DNA of 64,000 nucleotides from Nocardia nova (lineage in GTDB: Bacteria; Actinomycetota; Actinomycetes; Mycobacteriales; Mycobacteriaceae). Location: NCBI RefSeq assembly GCF_002933465.1, contig NZ_PSZE01000022.1:1-64000 (forward strand), written 5' to 3'. Positions within the stretch are counted from its first letter, which is position 1. Each line of letters begins with the position of its first letter. Positions 1 through 9,172 of the stretch are shown piece by piece. Made by a program: the position numbers and the translations under genes. The notes under the pieces were generated by a model. The model did not search any database, was not told the DNA's origin, and saw only the letters and a program-made list of their open reading frames with translations.

Positions 1-2
1 CG

Positions 3-449
3 GCGGGGGCGGTGGGCTGGGACCTCTATCTCGATCCGCAGATGGTGGCCGACGGTCAGTGGACCTGGTGTTCGGCTCAGCCGGGCCTGCCCGGAATCCG
101 CGATATCCCGTATACGAACTACCTCGGCTGGTTCGCGGTCGGCGCCCTGATGGCGACACTGCTCGTGGCGCTCGAACGCCGCTGCGCACCGCGTGGCGCC
201 GGACCCGCGGTACCGATCGCGGTGCTGTTGTGGACCTGGTTCGGATCGGCCCTGGCCCATGCGGTGTTCCTGGATCTGCCCGCGTCCGCGGGGTACGGCT
301 CACTCGGTCTCGGGCTGATTGCCGTACCCGCAGTGGTCTGGGTGCTACGTGCGGCGAGCGACCGGGCCCGGCCGCTCGCGCCGGGCCACACGGGCGGTCC
401 CGACTCCGAGCGACCACGGTTTACCGGCAGATCCGAAACCGGACCGTAG
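3..449 (+). CDS. cruF: CruF-like carotenoid hydratase, C-terminal part (5' end outside window)
   Basis: The frame is open through the left edge and stops at 447-449, so only about 148 C-terminal residues are visible. They contain the family signature W-D-L-Y-L-D-P-Q-M-V followed by G-x-W-x-W and P-Y-T-N-Y-L-G-W, then two or three hydrophobic segments. This is the pattern of the membrane-bound carotenoid 1,2-hydratase family (CruF, formerly DUF422). Family members add water to the psi end of carotenoids such as gamma-carotene or bisanhydrobacterioruberin. The neighbourhood supports the call: crtE, crtI, crtB and a GT2 glycosyltransferase lie within 10 kb. The tail after about residue 115 is polar and not conserved. 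The exact substrate is inferred. The true start is not in the window. Confidence 0.72.
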   Translation, partial: AGAVGWDLYLDPQMVADGQWTWCSAQPGLPGIRDIPYTNYLGWFAVGALMATLLVALERRCAPRGAGPAVPIAVLLWTWFGSALAHAVFLDLPASAGYGSLGLGLIAVPAVVWVLRAASDRARPLAPGHTGGPDSERPRFTGRSETGP

Positions 450-540
450 CGCGCACGGGTTGGGCGAGTCGCGCGACCGCGGCCCGCACCCCGCCGCAAA
501 CGCCCGTCGCGTGCCGACGATCACCGCGGCTCATGGCACG

Positions 541-1281
541 ATGTGTGCCGTGCAGCCGAGTCCGACACCATCGAGGCCAGAGTCGACCCACCCGCCGCGG
601 CGAACCCGGCGTCATCGCCTCTGGTCCGTAGCCTTGCTGGCGCTGCTGCTGGCGCCGTTGCTGACCGGCTGCCTGCGGGTCCAGGTATCGATGGGCGTGT
701 CCTCCAACGACCGCGTGTCCGGCCATCTGGTGGCCGCCGTGATCCCGGCCAACGACAAGGACAAAGGCCCCGAGTTGAAGTCCCCCGAAACCCTGGCCGC
801 GAAGATCCGGGTCGAGCCCTACAGCCAGGACGGCTACGTCGGCAGCCAGGTCTACTTCGACGACCTGACCTTCGGCGAGGTGCAGCAGTTGGGCGCGCTG
901 TCGGATCAGACGCAGGGCATGTTCAACCTGCAATTCATCCGTACCGGCGACAAGGTCACCCTCACCGGCCGGGTCGACTTGAAATCCGTTCCGCCGCAGG
1001 GTTCCGACGTGCGGTTCACCGTCGCCTTCCCGGCCCGGGTGGCCACCACCAACGGCACTCGCCAAGGCGATTCGACGGTCTCGTGGAAGCTGCCGGCCGG
1101 CGATGTGAGCACCGTGCGCGCCGAGGTCAGCTACGCCGACCCGAACACCCGCTCCTTCGCCGGATGGGCCGGCATCGTCGGTGGCATCACCCTCGCGGTG
1201 GCCGCCATGGTCGCGGTGCTGGCGTATCTGAATCGCAACCCCACGCCGCCGTGGCGGCCGCGGGTGAAGCAGGACGCCTGA
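541..1281 (+). CDS. lppM: LppM-family lipoprotein
   Basis: This is a 246-residue lipoprotein with one C-terminal membrane segment. An Arg-rich n-region and hydrophobic stretch end in the lipobox L-L-T-G-C, with the acylated Cys at about residue 44. The mature part is the LppM domain (former DUF3153), and a helix near residues 202-225 anchors the C-terminus before a short basic tail. LppM of M. tuberculosis is an envelope lipoprotein reported to affect interaction with phagocytes; the molecular role is unknown. Its place before a metF-like gene and mptA matches Rv2171. ATG 541 is used here, but GTG 550 is equally possible because neither has a good ribosome binding site. It sits oddly between two carotenoid genes. 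Confidence 0.85.
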   Translation: MCAVQPSPTPSRPESTHPPRRTRRHRLWSVALLALLLAPLLTGCLRVQVSMGVSSNDRVSGHLVAAVIPANDKDKGPELKSPETLAAKIRVEPYSQDGYVGSQVYFDDLTFGEVQQLGALSDQTQGMFNLQFIRTGDKVTLTGRVDLKSVPPQGSDVRFTVAFPARVATTNGTRQGDSTVSWKLPAGDVSTVRAEVSYADPNTRSFAGWAGIVGGITLAVAAMVAVLAYLNRNPTPPWRPRVKQDA

Positions 1282-1290
1282 TCCGGGACC

Positions 1291-2574
1291 ATGATGGGCG
1301 CCCGTGAGCACCGCCTCCGCCGTCTCGGCCCAGCCGCCGGGAGCGGCCACGTGAGGCCGCGCGGCGCGCGGTCGGTCGTCGAGCCGCTCGTCACGGCGGG
1401 CGCGATCGTGGCCGGCGCGGGATGGGCGGTGGCACTGGTGAACCGGCTCGGCATGCGGCGGCTGCAGGCCGATGCCACCCCGGTGATCGAGCCGGTGATC
1501 GTCGCCATCCCGGCCCGCGACGAAGCAACACGACTACCGCGACTGATCGCGGATCTGCGTGCGCAGCAAGGTATTTCGCGCATGCGGATCTGGATCCTCG
1601 ACGACGGATCCACCGACGGCACCTTCCCGGCCGCCGTCGAGGCGATCGGCGACGACGATCGATTCACCGTGGTCGCCGCCGACACCGACCCCGAACCCGG
1701 ATGGACCGGCAAGAACGCGGCCTGCGCGCGCCTGGCCGAACTCGCGGGCGTCGCCGCCGACCCGCCACCCGGCGTCCTGATCTTCCTCGATGCCGACGTA
1801 CGGCTGCGCCCGCAGGCGATCGCCGCGGCGGTGAGCGAATTGCGCCGCAGCGGTGCGGGTTCGGTGTCGCCCTGGCCGTATCAGCGGGCGGGATCGCTCG
1901 CGGAGGCGCTGGTGCAGCCGCTGCTGTGCTGGTCGTGGGCCACCACGCTGCCGGTGCGGCTGGCCGATCGCGGCCTGCGGCCCTCGACCGCGGTGGCGTG
2001 CGGGCAGTTCCTCGCCTTCGACACCGCGGTCTATCGCGCGGTGGGCGGGCATGCGGCGGTGGCCGGTTCGATCACCGAAGATCTGGCGCTGGCACGGGTA
2101 CTACGGCGCGCCGGACATCGCACAGTGCTGGTGGCGGCGGGGACGCTGGCGAGTACCCGCATGTACCGCGGCGCGGCCGAAGTCGACGGCGGCTACACCC
2201 GCTGGCTGTGGTCGGCCTACGGCGGCCCGGCCGGTGCCCTGGCGGTGGATACGGTGGCCGCGGTCGCCTACGTGCTGCCCGCCCTCGCCGCGCTGTTCGG
2301 TCACGACCGGATCCGGCGGATCGGTGTCGCCGGCTACGGCTCGGGCGTCGCGAGCCGGCTGCTGGCCCGCTCACTGGAATCCGGGACGCTTCCGCGCGGC
2401 GCCGATATCGCTGCGGCGCTGGCACATCCGGTGTCGATCGGCGCGTATCTGCGACTGTCGGGCCGGTCGTGGCTGTTGCATCGGCGTGGGGCGCTGCGCT
2501 GGAAGGGCCGCCCGGTGCCGGACGGCCCGGACCGCTCCCGGCCCGGGCGCGTCGAACTCAGGGCACCGAGGTAA
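1291..2574 (+). CDS. GT2 glycosyltransferase, likely carotenoid glycosyltransferase (CruG-like)
   Basis: This family 2 glycosyltransferase has 427 residues or fewer. An N-terminal membrane helix precedes the GT-A domain. The nucleotide-sugar signature I-P-A-R-D-E, the D-D-G-S-T-D-G loop and the D-A-D metal-binding motif are all visible, and a later E-D-L-A-L-A supplies the likely catalytic acid. A second hydrophobic region follows near residue 310. In cyanobacteria a GT2 enzyme (CruG) glycosylates the hydroxyl made by CruF, and here the gene lies 0.8 kb from a cruF-like gene. A glucoside or other sugar on a hydroxycarotenoid is therefore the likely product; sugar and acceptor are inferred. 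ATG 1291 is given; GTG 1351 has a better GGGAG site and would give 407 residues. The 3' end overlaps the convergent next gene by 17 bp. Confidence 0.72.
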   Translation: MMGAREHRLRRLGPAAGSGHVRPRGARSVVEPLVTAGAIVAGAGWAVALVNRLGMRRLQADATPVIEPVIVAIPARDEATRLPRLIADLRAQQGISRMRIWILDDGSTDGTFPAAVEAIGDDDRFTVVAADTDPEPGWTGKNAACARLAELAGVAADPPPGVLIFLDADVRLRPQAIAAAVSELRRSGAGSVSPWPYQRAGSLAEALVQPLLCWSWATTLPVRLADRGLRPSTAVACGQFLAFDTAVYRAVGGHAAVAGSITEDLALARVLRRAGHRTVLVAAGTLASTRMYRGAAEVDGGYTRWLWSAYGGPAGALAVDTVAAVAYVLPALAALFGHDRIRRIGVAGYGSGVASRLLARSLESGTLPRGADIAAALAHPVSIGAYLRLSGRSWLLHRRGALRWKGRPVPDGPDRSRPGRVELRAPR

Positions 2575-3265
2575 CACCGACCGTCGGCAGGAACGCACAG
2601 GTGTTGGCGCCGTTGCGGACCGTGCCGAACACCGCCGCCAGCACCGTTCCGGAGCCGGTGTCCACCGGCACCGCCCGCACGCCGCCGACCGGCAGCGCCG
2701 CCAGGAAGAAGTTGCGGATCGCCTGCTCGAACGCCGGGCGCACCTCCGGCGGCAGATTCGGCGGCACCATCGAGCCGACGACCTGGGACATCGGGCCCAT
2801 GGCGGCGAATCCGCCGCGGCCGTTGGACACGTTGAACCAGGCCACCTGCATACCGGTGGTGTCGGTGCCGTCGGGGCCCATGCCGTAGGGGACGAAGGCG
2901 AACATCGTCTGCCCCGCCTTCACCGCGGACAGATCCAGTCCGGGCACCGGCACCGCCAGCTTGGGCCACGGCCCGGGCACCGCGCCGGCCAGTGCCGGGA
3001 CGAGACCGAGGGTGCTGCCGTCCTGGCAGAACGCCGACCCGGACGGATACAGGAACGGCTGGATACCCAGCTGTTTCAGCGATTCGACCGCGGTCTGATA
3101 GGCGGTCAGCAAATCCGTCGCCGCTGCCGGGTTCTGGCCCACGGCGGCGATGGTGGCGGCGGGGTCGGGCGGGGCGGCGGTCGCGGCGGCGGCGCCGGCG
3201 AAGGTCAGCGCACCGGTCACGGTGAGCGCTGCGGAAAGACGGACGAGACTGGTCACCACGGCCAT
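2558..3265 (-). CDS. Secreted protein of unknown function
   Basis: This 235-residue protein has a classical signal peptide: basic start, long Ala-rich hydrophobic core, and an A-A-A-T-A-A cleavage region near residue 30. The mature part is neutral and Gly/Pro-rich, with two cysteines far apart that could form a disulfide. I recognise no catalytic motif or named domain. The start is firm: ATG 3265 follows AGGAGAA at a good distance, and upstream in-frame codons lack signal character. It is convergent with the GT2 gene and overlaps its last 17 bp, so the two transcripts would be partly complementary. Its cargo or partner cannot be told from context. Confidence 0.7.
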   Translation of the reverse strand: MAVVTSLVRLSAALTVTGALTFAGAAAATAAPPDPAATIAAVGQNPAAATDLLTAYQTAVESLKQLGIQPFLYPSGSAFCQDGSTLGLVPALAGAVPGPWPKLAVPVPGLDLSAVKAGQTMFAFVPYGMGPDGTDTTGMQVAWFNVSNGRGGFAAMGPMSQVVGSMVPPNLPPEVRPAFEQAIRNFFLAALPVGGVRAVPVDTGSGTVLAAVFGTVRNGANTCAFLPTVGVTSVP

Positions 3266-3415
3266 CGAGGTTCTCCTGAGTTCAGCGGAACATCCGCACC
3301 AGGGTCGGTCCGCCGGGCCGCACAGCATGACTCGGGGACCTCCGCGTCGTCACGGTGCACGAGAGGGTACCGCCGGCAGAGGCGAATGCGCGGCAACTCG
3401 CCCGCGAAACGCCGA

Positions 3416-4408
3416 TCAGGCGCTGACGACGGCCGGGGTTACCGTATAGCCGAGGTTGGTGAGCACCTCGGTGGTCGCCTTGGCGAAGTTCAAGGTGATG
3501 AAATGCAGGCAGGGCGCGCCTTCGTCGATCAGTCGCTGCCCGATCTCGGTGGCGATCTCGATGCCCACCGCGCGCACCGCGGTGCGATTGGCCTCCGGAT
3601 CGTTGCCGGCCGCCTGCTCGAGCCGCTGCATGACCCGCGGGGGCAGCGGCCGACCCGACAACTCCTCGGCGCGCTGCACGGTGCGCAGCGAGGTGATCGG
3701 CATCAGCTCGGGAATGATGGGCTTGGCGCCCTGTTCGGGGTCGTAGGCCGCGACCCGGTCCCGCAGGCGCAGATAGTGTTCCACGTCGAAGAACATCTGC
3801 GTGATCGAATACTCCGCTCCCGCACGCAGTTTCGAGACCAGATAGCGCGTGTCGTGGTCCAGGTCGGGAGACCGGTAGTGCCCCTGCGGGAACGACGCCA
3901 CCCCTACATGGAAGTCGCCGAGCTCGCAGACCATGCGGACCAGTTCCTCGGCGTATTCGACACCGTCGGGATGTTTGCGCCACTCCCCCAGCGGATCGCC
4001 CGGCGGGTCACCGCGCAGCACGAGCATGTTGCGAATACCGGCATCGGCGTAGCTGCCGACGATGGACCGCAGTTCGGCCACGCTGTGCCCAACCGCGGTC
4101 AGATGCGCGACGGTCAGCAGTGTGGTTTCGCGGGCCAGCTGTCCGGTGATGCGCGCGGTGCGATCGCGGGTGGATCCGCCCGCCCCGTAGGTCATCGAGA
4201 CGAACGCCGGATGCATCCGCTCGAATTCACGGGCGGCGCGCCACAGCCGCGCCTCGGCCTCGGCATCGCGCGGCGGATTGAATTCGACCGAGAACGGGAT
4301 GGTGCCGTCGGGGCGGCGGCCCAGCTGCCCCACCACCGAGGGAGTTCCGGACGGCGTCCGGGAAGGTCGGCCTGGGGTCGATCGTCCCCGTACGTTGTCG
4401 AAACTCAC
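3416..4408 (-). CDS. metF: Methylenetetrahydrofolate reductase-family protein (Rv2172c type)
   Basis: This (beta/alpha)8-barrel reductase would reduce 5,10-methylene-THF to 5-methyl-THF for methionine synthesis. It opens with I-P-F-S-V-E-F-N-P-P-R, the MetF-type start carrying the conserved Glu, followed by the S-M-T-Y-G-A-G-G-S loop, L-V-L-R-G-D-P-P-G, and S-F-P-Q-G-H near the middle. These are normal MetF landmarks. Length is about 330 residues. The position between lppM and a prenyl synthase identifies it with the divergent M. tuberculosis MTHFR Rv2172c, not the E. coli-type enzyme. GTG 4408 is chosen because the family core begins soon after; GTG 4429 or a longer form is possible. It is transcribed away from crtE. 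Confidence 0.85.
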   Translation of the reverse strand: MSFDNVRGRSTPGRPSRTPSGTPSVVGQLGRRPDGTIPFSVEFNPPRDAEAEARLWRAAREFERMHPAFVSMTYGAGGSTRDRTARITGQLARETTLLTVAHLTAVGHSVAELRSIVGSYADAGIRNMLVLRGDPPGDPLGEWRKHPDGVEYAEELVRMVCELGDFHVGVASFPQGHYRSPDLDHDTRYLVSKLRAGAEYSITQMFFDVEHYLRLRDRVAAYDPEQGAKPIIPELMPITSLRTVQRAEELSGRPLPPRVMQRLEQAAGNDPEANRTAVRAVGIEIATEIGQRLIDEGAPCLHFITLNFAKATTEVLTNLGYTVTPAVVSA

Positions 4409-4785
4409 CGGTCCAGTGTAGTAGGACACCCTCCCCCGACGGGCCGCCCGGCCCGGATCCGCGCCGGTCCAGCTGCCGGTTCGGTTCGCGGGCGCCGACG
4501 GCTCCCGCCTCGGCCGAGATGCTCGCGCCGCCGCCGTTCGCACCGCGTGCGGCGCCGGTCACGTGCGGGCCACGGGCCTGTCGGGCGACGGAGCGGACGC
4601 AGTAAGGTGCACGATGGGCCGCTGGACGCCGCGATACGACTTTCCCGCGACGACCGGCCGGGACCGCCGCAGCCGTCGCCGGTGCATACACAGGCTCTCG
4701 CCCCGGCCACATCCTCGGCACGCCGGAGCCGCCCCGGCGTGCCCGGTAACGGCTCGCCGATACGACGAACTACCTGGAGGTTGCG
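4409..4785. other. Divergent intergenic region between metF and crtE
   Basis: About 375 bp of very GC-rich DNA holding the upstream regions of two divergent genes. I see no convincing coding frame. The only promoter-like hexamer on the plus strand is TAAGGT at 4603-4608, about 180 bp upstream of crtE, with no good -35 partner. GGAGG at 4776-4780 is the crtE ribosome binding site. Confidence 0.4.
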
Positions 4786-5898
4786 TTGTCCGTTGGTCCG
4801 GCCAGCCCGGCACGTCCGGCGCCGAACGACTCCGCGGCGCTGGTGCGCGCGGTCGACGAGGCGCTGACCGGATTCTTCGCCGGCCGCCGCGAACTGATCG
4901 CCGAACTGGGACCGGTCGTCGTCTCCGCGACGGCCGCCCTCGAGGATTTCGTGCTGCGCGGCGGCAAGCGGACCCGGCCGTCGTTCGCCTGGACCGGATG
5001 GCTCGGCGCGGGCGGCGATCCGTCCGGTGACCAGGCCGAATCGGTGCTCACCGCGTGCGCGGCACTGGAACTGGTGCAGGCGTGCGCGCTGATCCACGAC
5101 GACATCATCGACTCCTCACGTACCCGGCGCGGCTTCCCGACCGTGCACGTGGACTTCGAAGATCGCCACCGCGACCACGGCTGGGGTGGCGATTCGGCGC
5201 ATTTCGGAGTGAGCGTGGCCATCCTGATCGGCGATCTGGCGCTGACGTGGGCCGACGACATGATCGCCGCGGCCGGATTGGACGCCGCGGCCCGGGCGCG
5301 GTTCGCCCCGGTGTGGGCGGCGATGCGCACCGAGGTGATGGGCGGCCAGCTGCTCGACGTGCACGGTGAGGCCGGCGCCGACGATTCGGTGGCCGCCGCG
5401 CTGCGGATCAACCGGTACAAGACCGCCGCCTACACCGTGGAGCGGCCGCTGCACCTCGGCGCCGCGCTGGCCGGGGCCGATCCGGAACTGATCGCGGCCT
5501 ACCGGGAGTTCGGCACCGATATCGGCATCGCGTTCCAGTTGCGCGACGACCTGCTCGGCGTCTTCGGCGATCCGGCCGTCACCGGCAAACCGTCGGGTGA
5601 CGACCTGCGCGAGGGTAAGCGCACGGTCCTGGTCGCCGAGGCACTGCGCCGCGCCGACGCCACCGATCCCGCCGCGGCGCGGCTGTTGCGCTCGTCGCTG
5701 GGCACCGACCTCGCTCCCGATCAGGTCACCCGGTTGCGCGATCTCATCACCGGACTCGGTGCCGTCGACGATGTGGAGCGCCGCATCACCGAGCTCACCG
5801 ACCGCGGCCTCGGCGCGCTCGCGGCTAGTTCGGTCACCCCCGAGGCCGGCGACCGGCTGCGTGCGATGGCGCTGGCCGCGACCAGGCGGGTGTCATGA
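4786..5898 (+). CDS. crtE: Polyprenyl (geranylgeranyl) diphosphate synthase
   Basis: This trans-isoprenyl diphosphate synthase of 370 residues makes C20 (possibly longer) prenyl diphosphate from IPP and allylic diphosphates. The chain has G-G-K-R-T-R-P near residue 65, the first Asp-rich motif D-D-I-I-D about 35 residues later, and a second Asp motif R-D-D-L-L-G with the final Asp replaced in the actinobacterial style. The position matches M. tuberculosis idsA2 (Rv2173). The start is TTG 4786, five bases after GGAGG. The stop overlaps the crtI start as ATGA, so translation is coupled to phytoene desaturation. This tie favours GGPP for carotenoids as its main job, although the same pool can feed other prenyl lipids. 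Confidence 0.9.
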   Translation: MSVGPASPARPAPNDSAALVRAVDEALTGFFAGRRELIAELGPVVVSATAALEDFVLRGGKRTRPSFAWTGWLGAGGDPSGDQAESVLTACAALELVQACALIHDDIIDSSRTRRGFPTVHVDFEDRHRDHGWGGDSAHFGVSVAILIGDLALTWADDMIAAAGLDAAARARFAPVWAAMRTEVMGGQLLDVHGEAGADDSVAAALRINRYKTAAYTVERPLHLGAALAGADPELIAAYREFGTDIGIAFQLRDDLLGVFGDPAVTGKPSGDDLREGKRTVLVAEALRRADATDPAAARLLRSSLGTDLAPDQVTRLRDLITGLGAVDDVERRITELTDRGLGALAASSVTPEAGDRLRAMALAATRRVS

Positions 5899-7472
5899 AA
5901 ACCGTTGCCGGACGGTGCGATCGGATCGTCGTCGTGGGCGCCGGCCTGTCCGGGCTGGCGGCGGCGCTGTATCTGACCGGAGCCGGGCGCCGGGTCACCC
6001 TGCTCGAACGCGCCGATCATCCGGGTGGGCGAGTCGGCGTCTATCGCGGGCCGGATTACGAGATCGACTCCGGGGCAACGGTTCTCACTCTGCCCGGGCT
6101 GATCGACGAGGCGCTGGCCGCGGTCGGCACCGATGCCGCGGCCCACGGACTGCGGATCCACCGCCTCGATCCCGCCTACCAGGCGCGTTTCGCCGACGAC
6201 AGCGTGATCGGAGTGTATTCGGATCCGGAGCGGATGGCGGCCGAGGTGCGCCGCGCATGCGGAGCCTCGCAAGCGCAACGCTATCGGGATCTGCGGGACT
6301 GGCTGGCCCGGATCTACACCGGCGCCTACGACCAGTTCATGGACACCAATTTCGACTCCCCGCTCGATATGGTCCGCGTACCCGAGAAGCGCGCGGCCCT
6401 GTGGAAACTGGTGCGGCTGGGCGCGTTCGGCCGGCTCGGCCCGCGGGTCGAGCGCATCCTCGGCGATCCGAAGTTGGCGCGGCTGTTCACCTTTCAGGCT
6501 CTCTACGCTGGGACCGCACCCGCGCAGGCATTGGCCGTCTACGGCGCGATTCCACATATGGACACCTCGCTGGGCGTCTACTTCCCGGTCGGCGGCATGC
6601 GGGCGATCACCGCGACGCTGGCTGCCGCGTTCACCGGCGCCGGTGGGCAGCTGGAACTGAACTGCGAGGTCAGCAGTATCGACTATCACGCCGGGCGCGC
6701 CCGGCGGGTCCGCACCGCCGACGGGCGCGGCTTCGAGTGCGATGCCGTGGTCCTGACCGCCGACCTCGGTTCGCTCAGTCGCTTCGGCATTCGCCGGCAC
6801 CGCCCGCTGCGGGCGGCACCCTCCGCGGTGGTGGCGCACGGCACCATCCCGGCCGAGGTGGCGGCGCGGTGGCGGCTACAGGCCCACCACACCATCGATT
6901 TCGGCCGGGCCTGGGAGGAAACCTTCGCCGAAATCGCCGCCCGGCGCGGCCGGGGGCGACTGATGAGCGATCCGTCGCTGCTGATCACCCGGCCCGCGAT
7001 CAGCGATCCCGGCCAGTTCGTCGAACGACCCACCGGCCGCTACGAACCGCTGTCGGTGCTGGCACCGTGCCCGAATCTCGATGCCGCACCCCTGGATTGG
7101 CCGCGTCTGGCCCCGGCGTACCTGCGCGAACTGCTGGCCGAGCTGGAGCGGCGCGGATACCGAGGTATCGCCGGACATTTCACCGTCGATCACCTCGACA
7201 CGCCGCAGACATGGTACGAGCAGGGGATGATCGCCGGAACTCCGTTCTCGGCGGCGCACCTGTTCCGCCAGACCGGACCGTTCCGCACCCGCAATCTCGC
7301 TCGCACCCCGGCCAACGTGGTGCTGGCCGGATGCGGGACCACGCCGGGAGTCGGCGTGCCGACCACGCTGCTGTCGGGAAAACTGGCCGCCGAACGCATT
7401 ACCGGCGCCTTCGGGCACGCCGACGGTGCCGCTCCGCCGACCGACGCGCTAGGGTTGCCGACAACCCATTAA
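5895..7472 (+). CDS. crtI: Phytoene desaturase CrtI
   Basis: This FAD-dependent desaturase of 525 residues introduces double bases into phytoene to give coloured carotenes. The N-terminal Rossmann motif V-V-G-A-G-L-S-G-L-A and the E-R-A-D-H-P-G-G-R linker bind FAD. The C-terminal region G-C-G-T-T-P-G-V-G-V-P closes the FAD site, as in other CrtI/CrtN enzymes. Length and architecture are normal. The start overlaps the crtE stop. A 68-bp gap separates it from mptA, which continues in the same direction, so the carotenoid and mannan genes may share a transcript. The number of desaturation steps cannot be read from sequence. Confidence 0.92.
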   Translation: MKTVAGRCDRIVVVGAGLSGLAAALYLTGAGRRVTLLERADHPGGRVGVYRGPDYEIDSGATVLTLPGLIDEALAAVGTDAAAHGLRIHRLDPAYQARFADDSVIGVYSDPERMAAEVRRACGASQAQRYRDLRDWLARIYTGAYDQFMDTNFDSPLDMVRVPEKRAALWKLVRLGAFGRLGPRVERILGDPKLARLFTFQALYAGTAPAQALAVYGAIPHMDTSLGVYFPVGGMRAITATLAAAFTGAGGQLELNCEVSSIDYHAGRARRVRTADGRGFECDAVVLTADLGSLSRFGIRRHRPLRAAPSAVVAHGTIPAEVAARWRLQAHHTIDFGRAWEETFAEIAARRGRGRLMSDPSLLITRPAISDPGQFVERPTGRYEPLSVLAPCPNLDAAPLDWPRLAPAYLRELLAELERRGYRGIAGHFTVDHLDTPQTWYEQGMIAGTPFSAAHLFRQTGPFRTRNLARTPANVVLAGCGTTPGVGVPTTLLSGKLAAERITGAFGHADGAAPPTDALGLPTTH

Positions 7473-7540
7473 ACTGGCGCGCGAACTGACCACTCCCGCG
7501 GTTCCGCACCGCACCGACATTCCCGGGGGGAAGACGAACC

Positions 7541-9172
7541 ATGCCGACCCCCGATATGGACACTGCCCCCGCGACAGCGCCGGTGACCAGCACAGTTGCC
7601 ACGGTGCCGGTGACCGCCGTGCCGGTTCCCGAACCGGCCGTGCACACGGTGCGCTGGTGGGTGCGCTGGGGCGGCGACTTCTTCCGCAGCCCCGAGGGCC
7701 ATGCCGCTCTGCTCGGCTTCTGGGGCGCGGTTCTGATCACCTTCGGTGGCTTGGGTGCCGGCGCGGTGCGCCGCAGCGATCCCCTGCTGGAAGCGGCCCA
7801 CCTGTCCTGGCTGCGATTCGGACACGGCTACGCGCTGGCGACCATCGTGGTGTGGCTGGGTGTGCTGTCGATGATCATCGCCTGGGTTCGGTTGGGGCGC
7901 ATCACCATCGGGACCGGCGCGCGTCGCGGCCCCGGCAGCACCGTGACGCTGAACGAATTGCGAGTGATCGTCGGCATCTGGATTCTGCCGCTGCTGTTCG
8001 CGGTGCCCATGTTCAGCCAGGACGTGTACTCGTATCTGGCGCAGGGCGCGCTGCTGCGCGACGGTTTCGACCCGTACAAGGTCGGGCCGGTGGTGAATCC
8101 CGGTGTGCTGCTGGACAATGTGAGCCCGGTCTGGACCACCACCACCGCACCCTACGGCCCGATCTTCTTGCTGATGGGGCAGGCCATCACCAGCATCACC
8201 GGTGACAACGTGGTGGCCGGCACCATTGCCATGCGCCTGGTCATGCTGCCGGGACTGGCCCTGATGATGTGGGCCGTCCCACATATGACCAAACACCTCG
8301 GCGGTAAGCCGACGGTCGCGCTGTGGCTGGCGGTGCTCAACCCCCTGGTGCTGATCCATCTGATCGGCGGTGTGCACAACGAGATGCTCATGGTCGGCCT
8401 GATGGCGGCCGGCATCGCTCTGGTGCTGGAGCGGCACCACGCGGCCGGCATCGTGGTGGTCGCCATCGGGGTGGCGATCAAGGCGACGGCCGGGGTGGCG
8501 CTGCCGTTCCTGGTGTGGATCTGGATGATTCACGAACGCGAGCGGCGAGCCGCGGAGAACAAGGGGCCGCTGCCGCACCCGATTCGGACCTTCGTCAAGA
8601 TCGCGGGCCTCGGCGTGTCGGTGTTCGCTGTGGTCTTCGTGGCCGCCTCCGCGGCCGCGGGCGTGGGTATCGGCTGGCTGACGGCGCTGTCGGGCTCGAA
8701 GAAGATCATCAACTGGCTCTCGCTGCCGACGATCATGGCGCACATGGTCACCTGGGTAACGCCGCTGAATCTGGGTGAGGTGCTGGTGTGGACGCGCGGA
8801 CTCTGCGCGCTCGCACTGGTCGCCATCCTGGTATGGACCTGGTGGCGCTACAAGAGCTCCGAACGCGATGCGGTGATGGGCATTCTCATCGCTTTCGTCG
8901 CGATCGTGATTCTGTCCCCCGCCGCACTGCCCTGGTACTACTCGTGGCCGCTGGCGTTGGCCGCCGGATTCGCCATGTCGACCACCACCCTGATGATCCT
9001 GGTGGGGTTGTGCACCTGGTTGATGCTGGTGTTCCAGCCGGGCGGCTCGATCGGCCTGTACAACGTCTGGCACGTCGCGGCGGCCACCTTCGTCGCCGTG
9101 GTGGCGGCGCTGTCGTTGCGCAAGGTGGATCCGCTGCGGCTGCGCGCGGATTCGGGCAGACCCAAGCAATGA
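7541..9172 (+). CDS. mptA: Alpha-(1->6)-mannopyranosyltransferase MptA
   Basis: This polytopic GT-C glycosyltransferase of 543 residues elongates the alpha-1,6-mannan core of lipomannan/lipoarabinomannan on the outer face of the membrane, using polyprenyl-phosphate mannose. The N-terminus is a short Thr/Pro/Val-rich tail. About twelve or more hydrophobic segments follow, with the GT-C catalytic loop S-Q-D-V-Y-S-Y after the third helix; its Asp is the probable base. The position matches Rv2174. ATG 7541 follows a GGGGAAG site. The stop overlaps the start of crtB as ATGA, so phytoene synthase is translationally coupled to a cell-wall mannosyltransferase, an unusual pairing. Confidence 0.9.
   Translation: MPTPDMDTAPATAPVTSTVATVPVTAVPVPEPAVHTVRWWVRWGGDFFRSPEGHAALLGFWGAVLITFGGLGAGAVRRSDPLLEAAHLSWLRFGHGYALATIVVWLGVLSMIIAWVRLGRITIGTGARRGPGSTVTLNELRVIVGIWILPLLFAVPMFSQDVYSYLAQGALLRDGFDPYKVGPVVNPGVLLDNVSPVWTTTTAPYGPIFLLMGQAITSITGDNVVAGTIAMRLVMLPGLALMMWAVPHMTKHLGGKPTVALWLAVLNPLVLIHLIGGVHNEMLMVGLMAAGIALVLERHHAAGIVVVAIGVAIKATAGVALPFLVWIWMIHERERRAAENKGPLPHPIRTFVKIAGLGVSVFAVVFVAASAAAGVGIGWLTALSGSKKIINWLSLPTIMAHMVTWVTPLNLGEVLVWTRGLCALALVAILVWTWWRYKSSERDAVMGILIAFVAIVILSPAALPWYYSWPLALAAGFAMSTTTLMILVGLCTWLMLVFQPGGSIGLYNVWHVAAATFVAVVAALSLRKVDPLRLRADSGRPKQ

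Noticed and set aside
1853-4867. A plus-strand open frame of about 1000 codons
   Set aside because: It runs antisense to metF and the secreted-protein gene and out of frame through the GT2 gene. Its translation is Arg/Pro/Gly-rich without domains: a GC-rich shadow.
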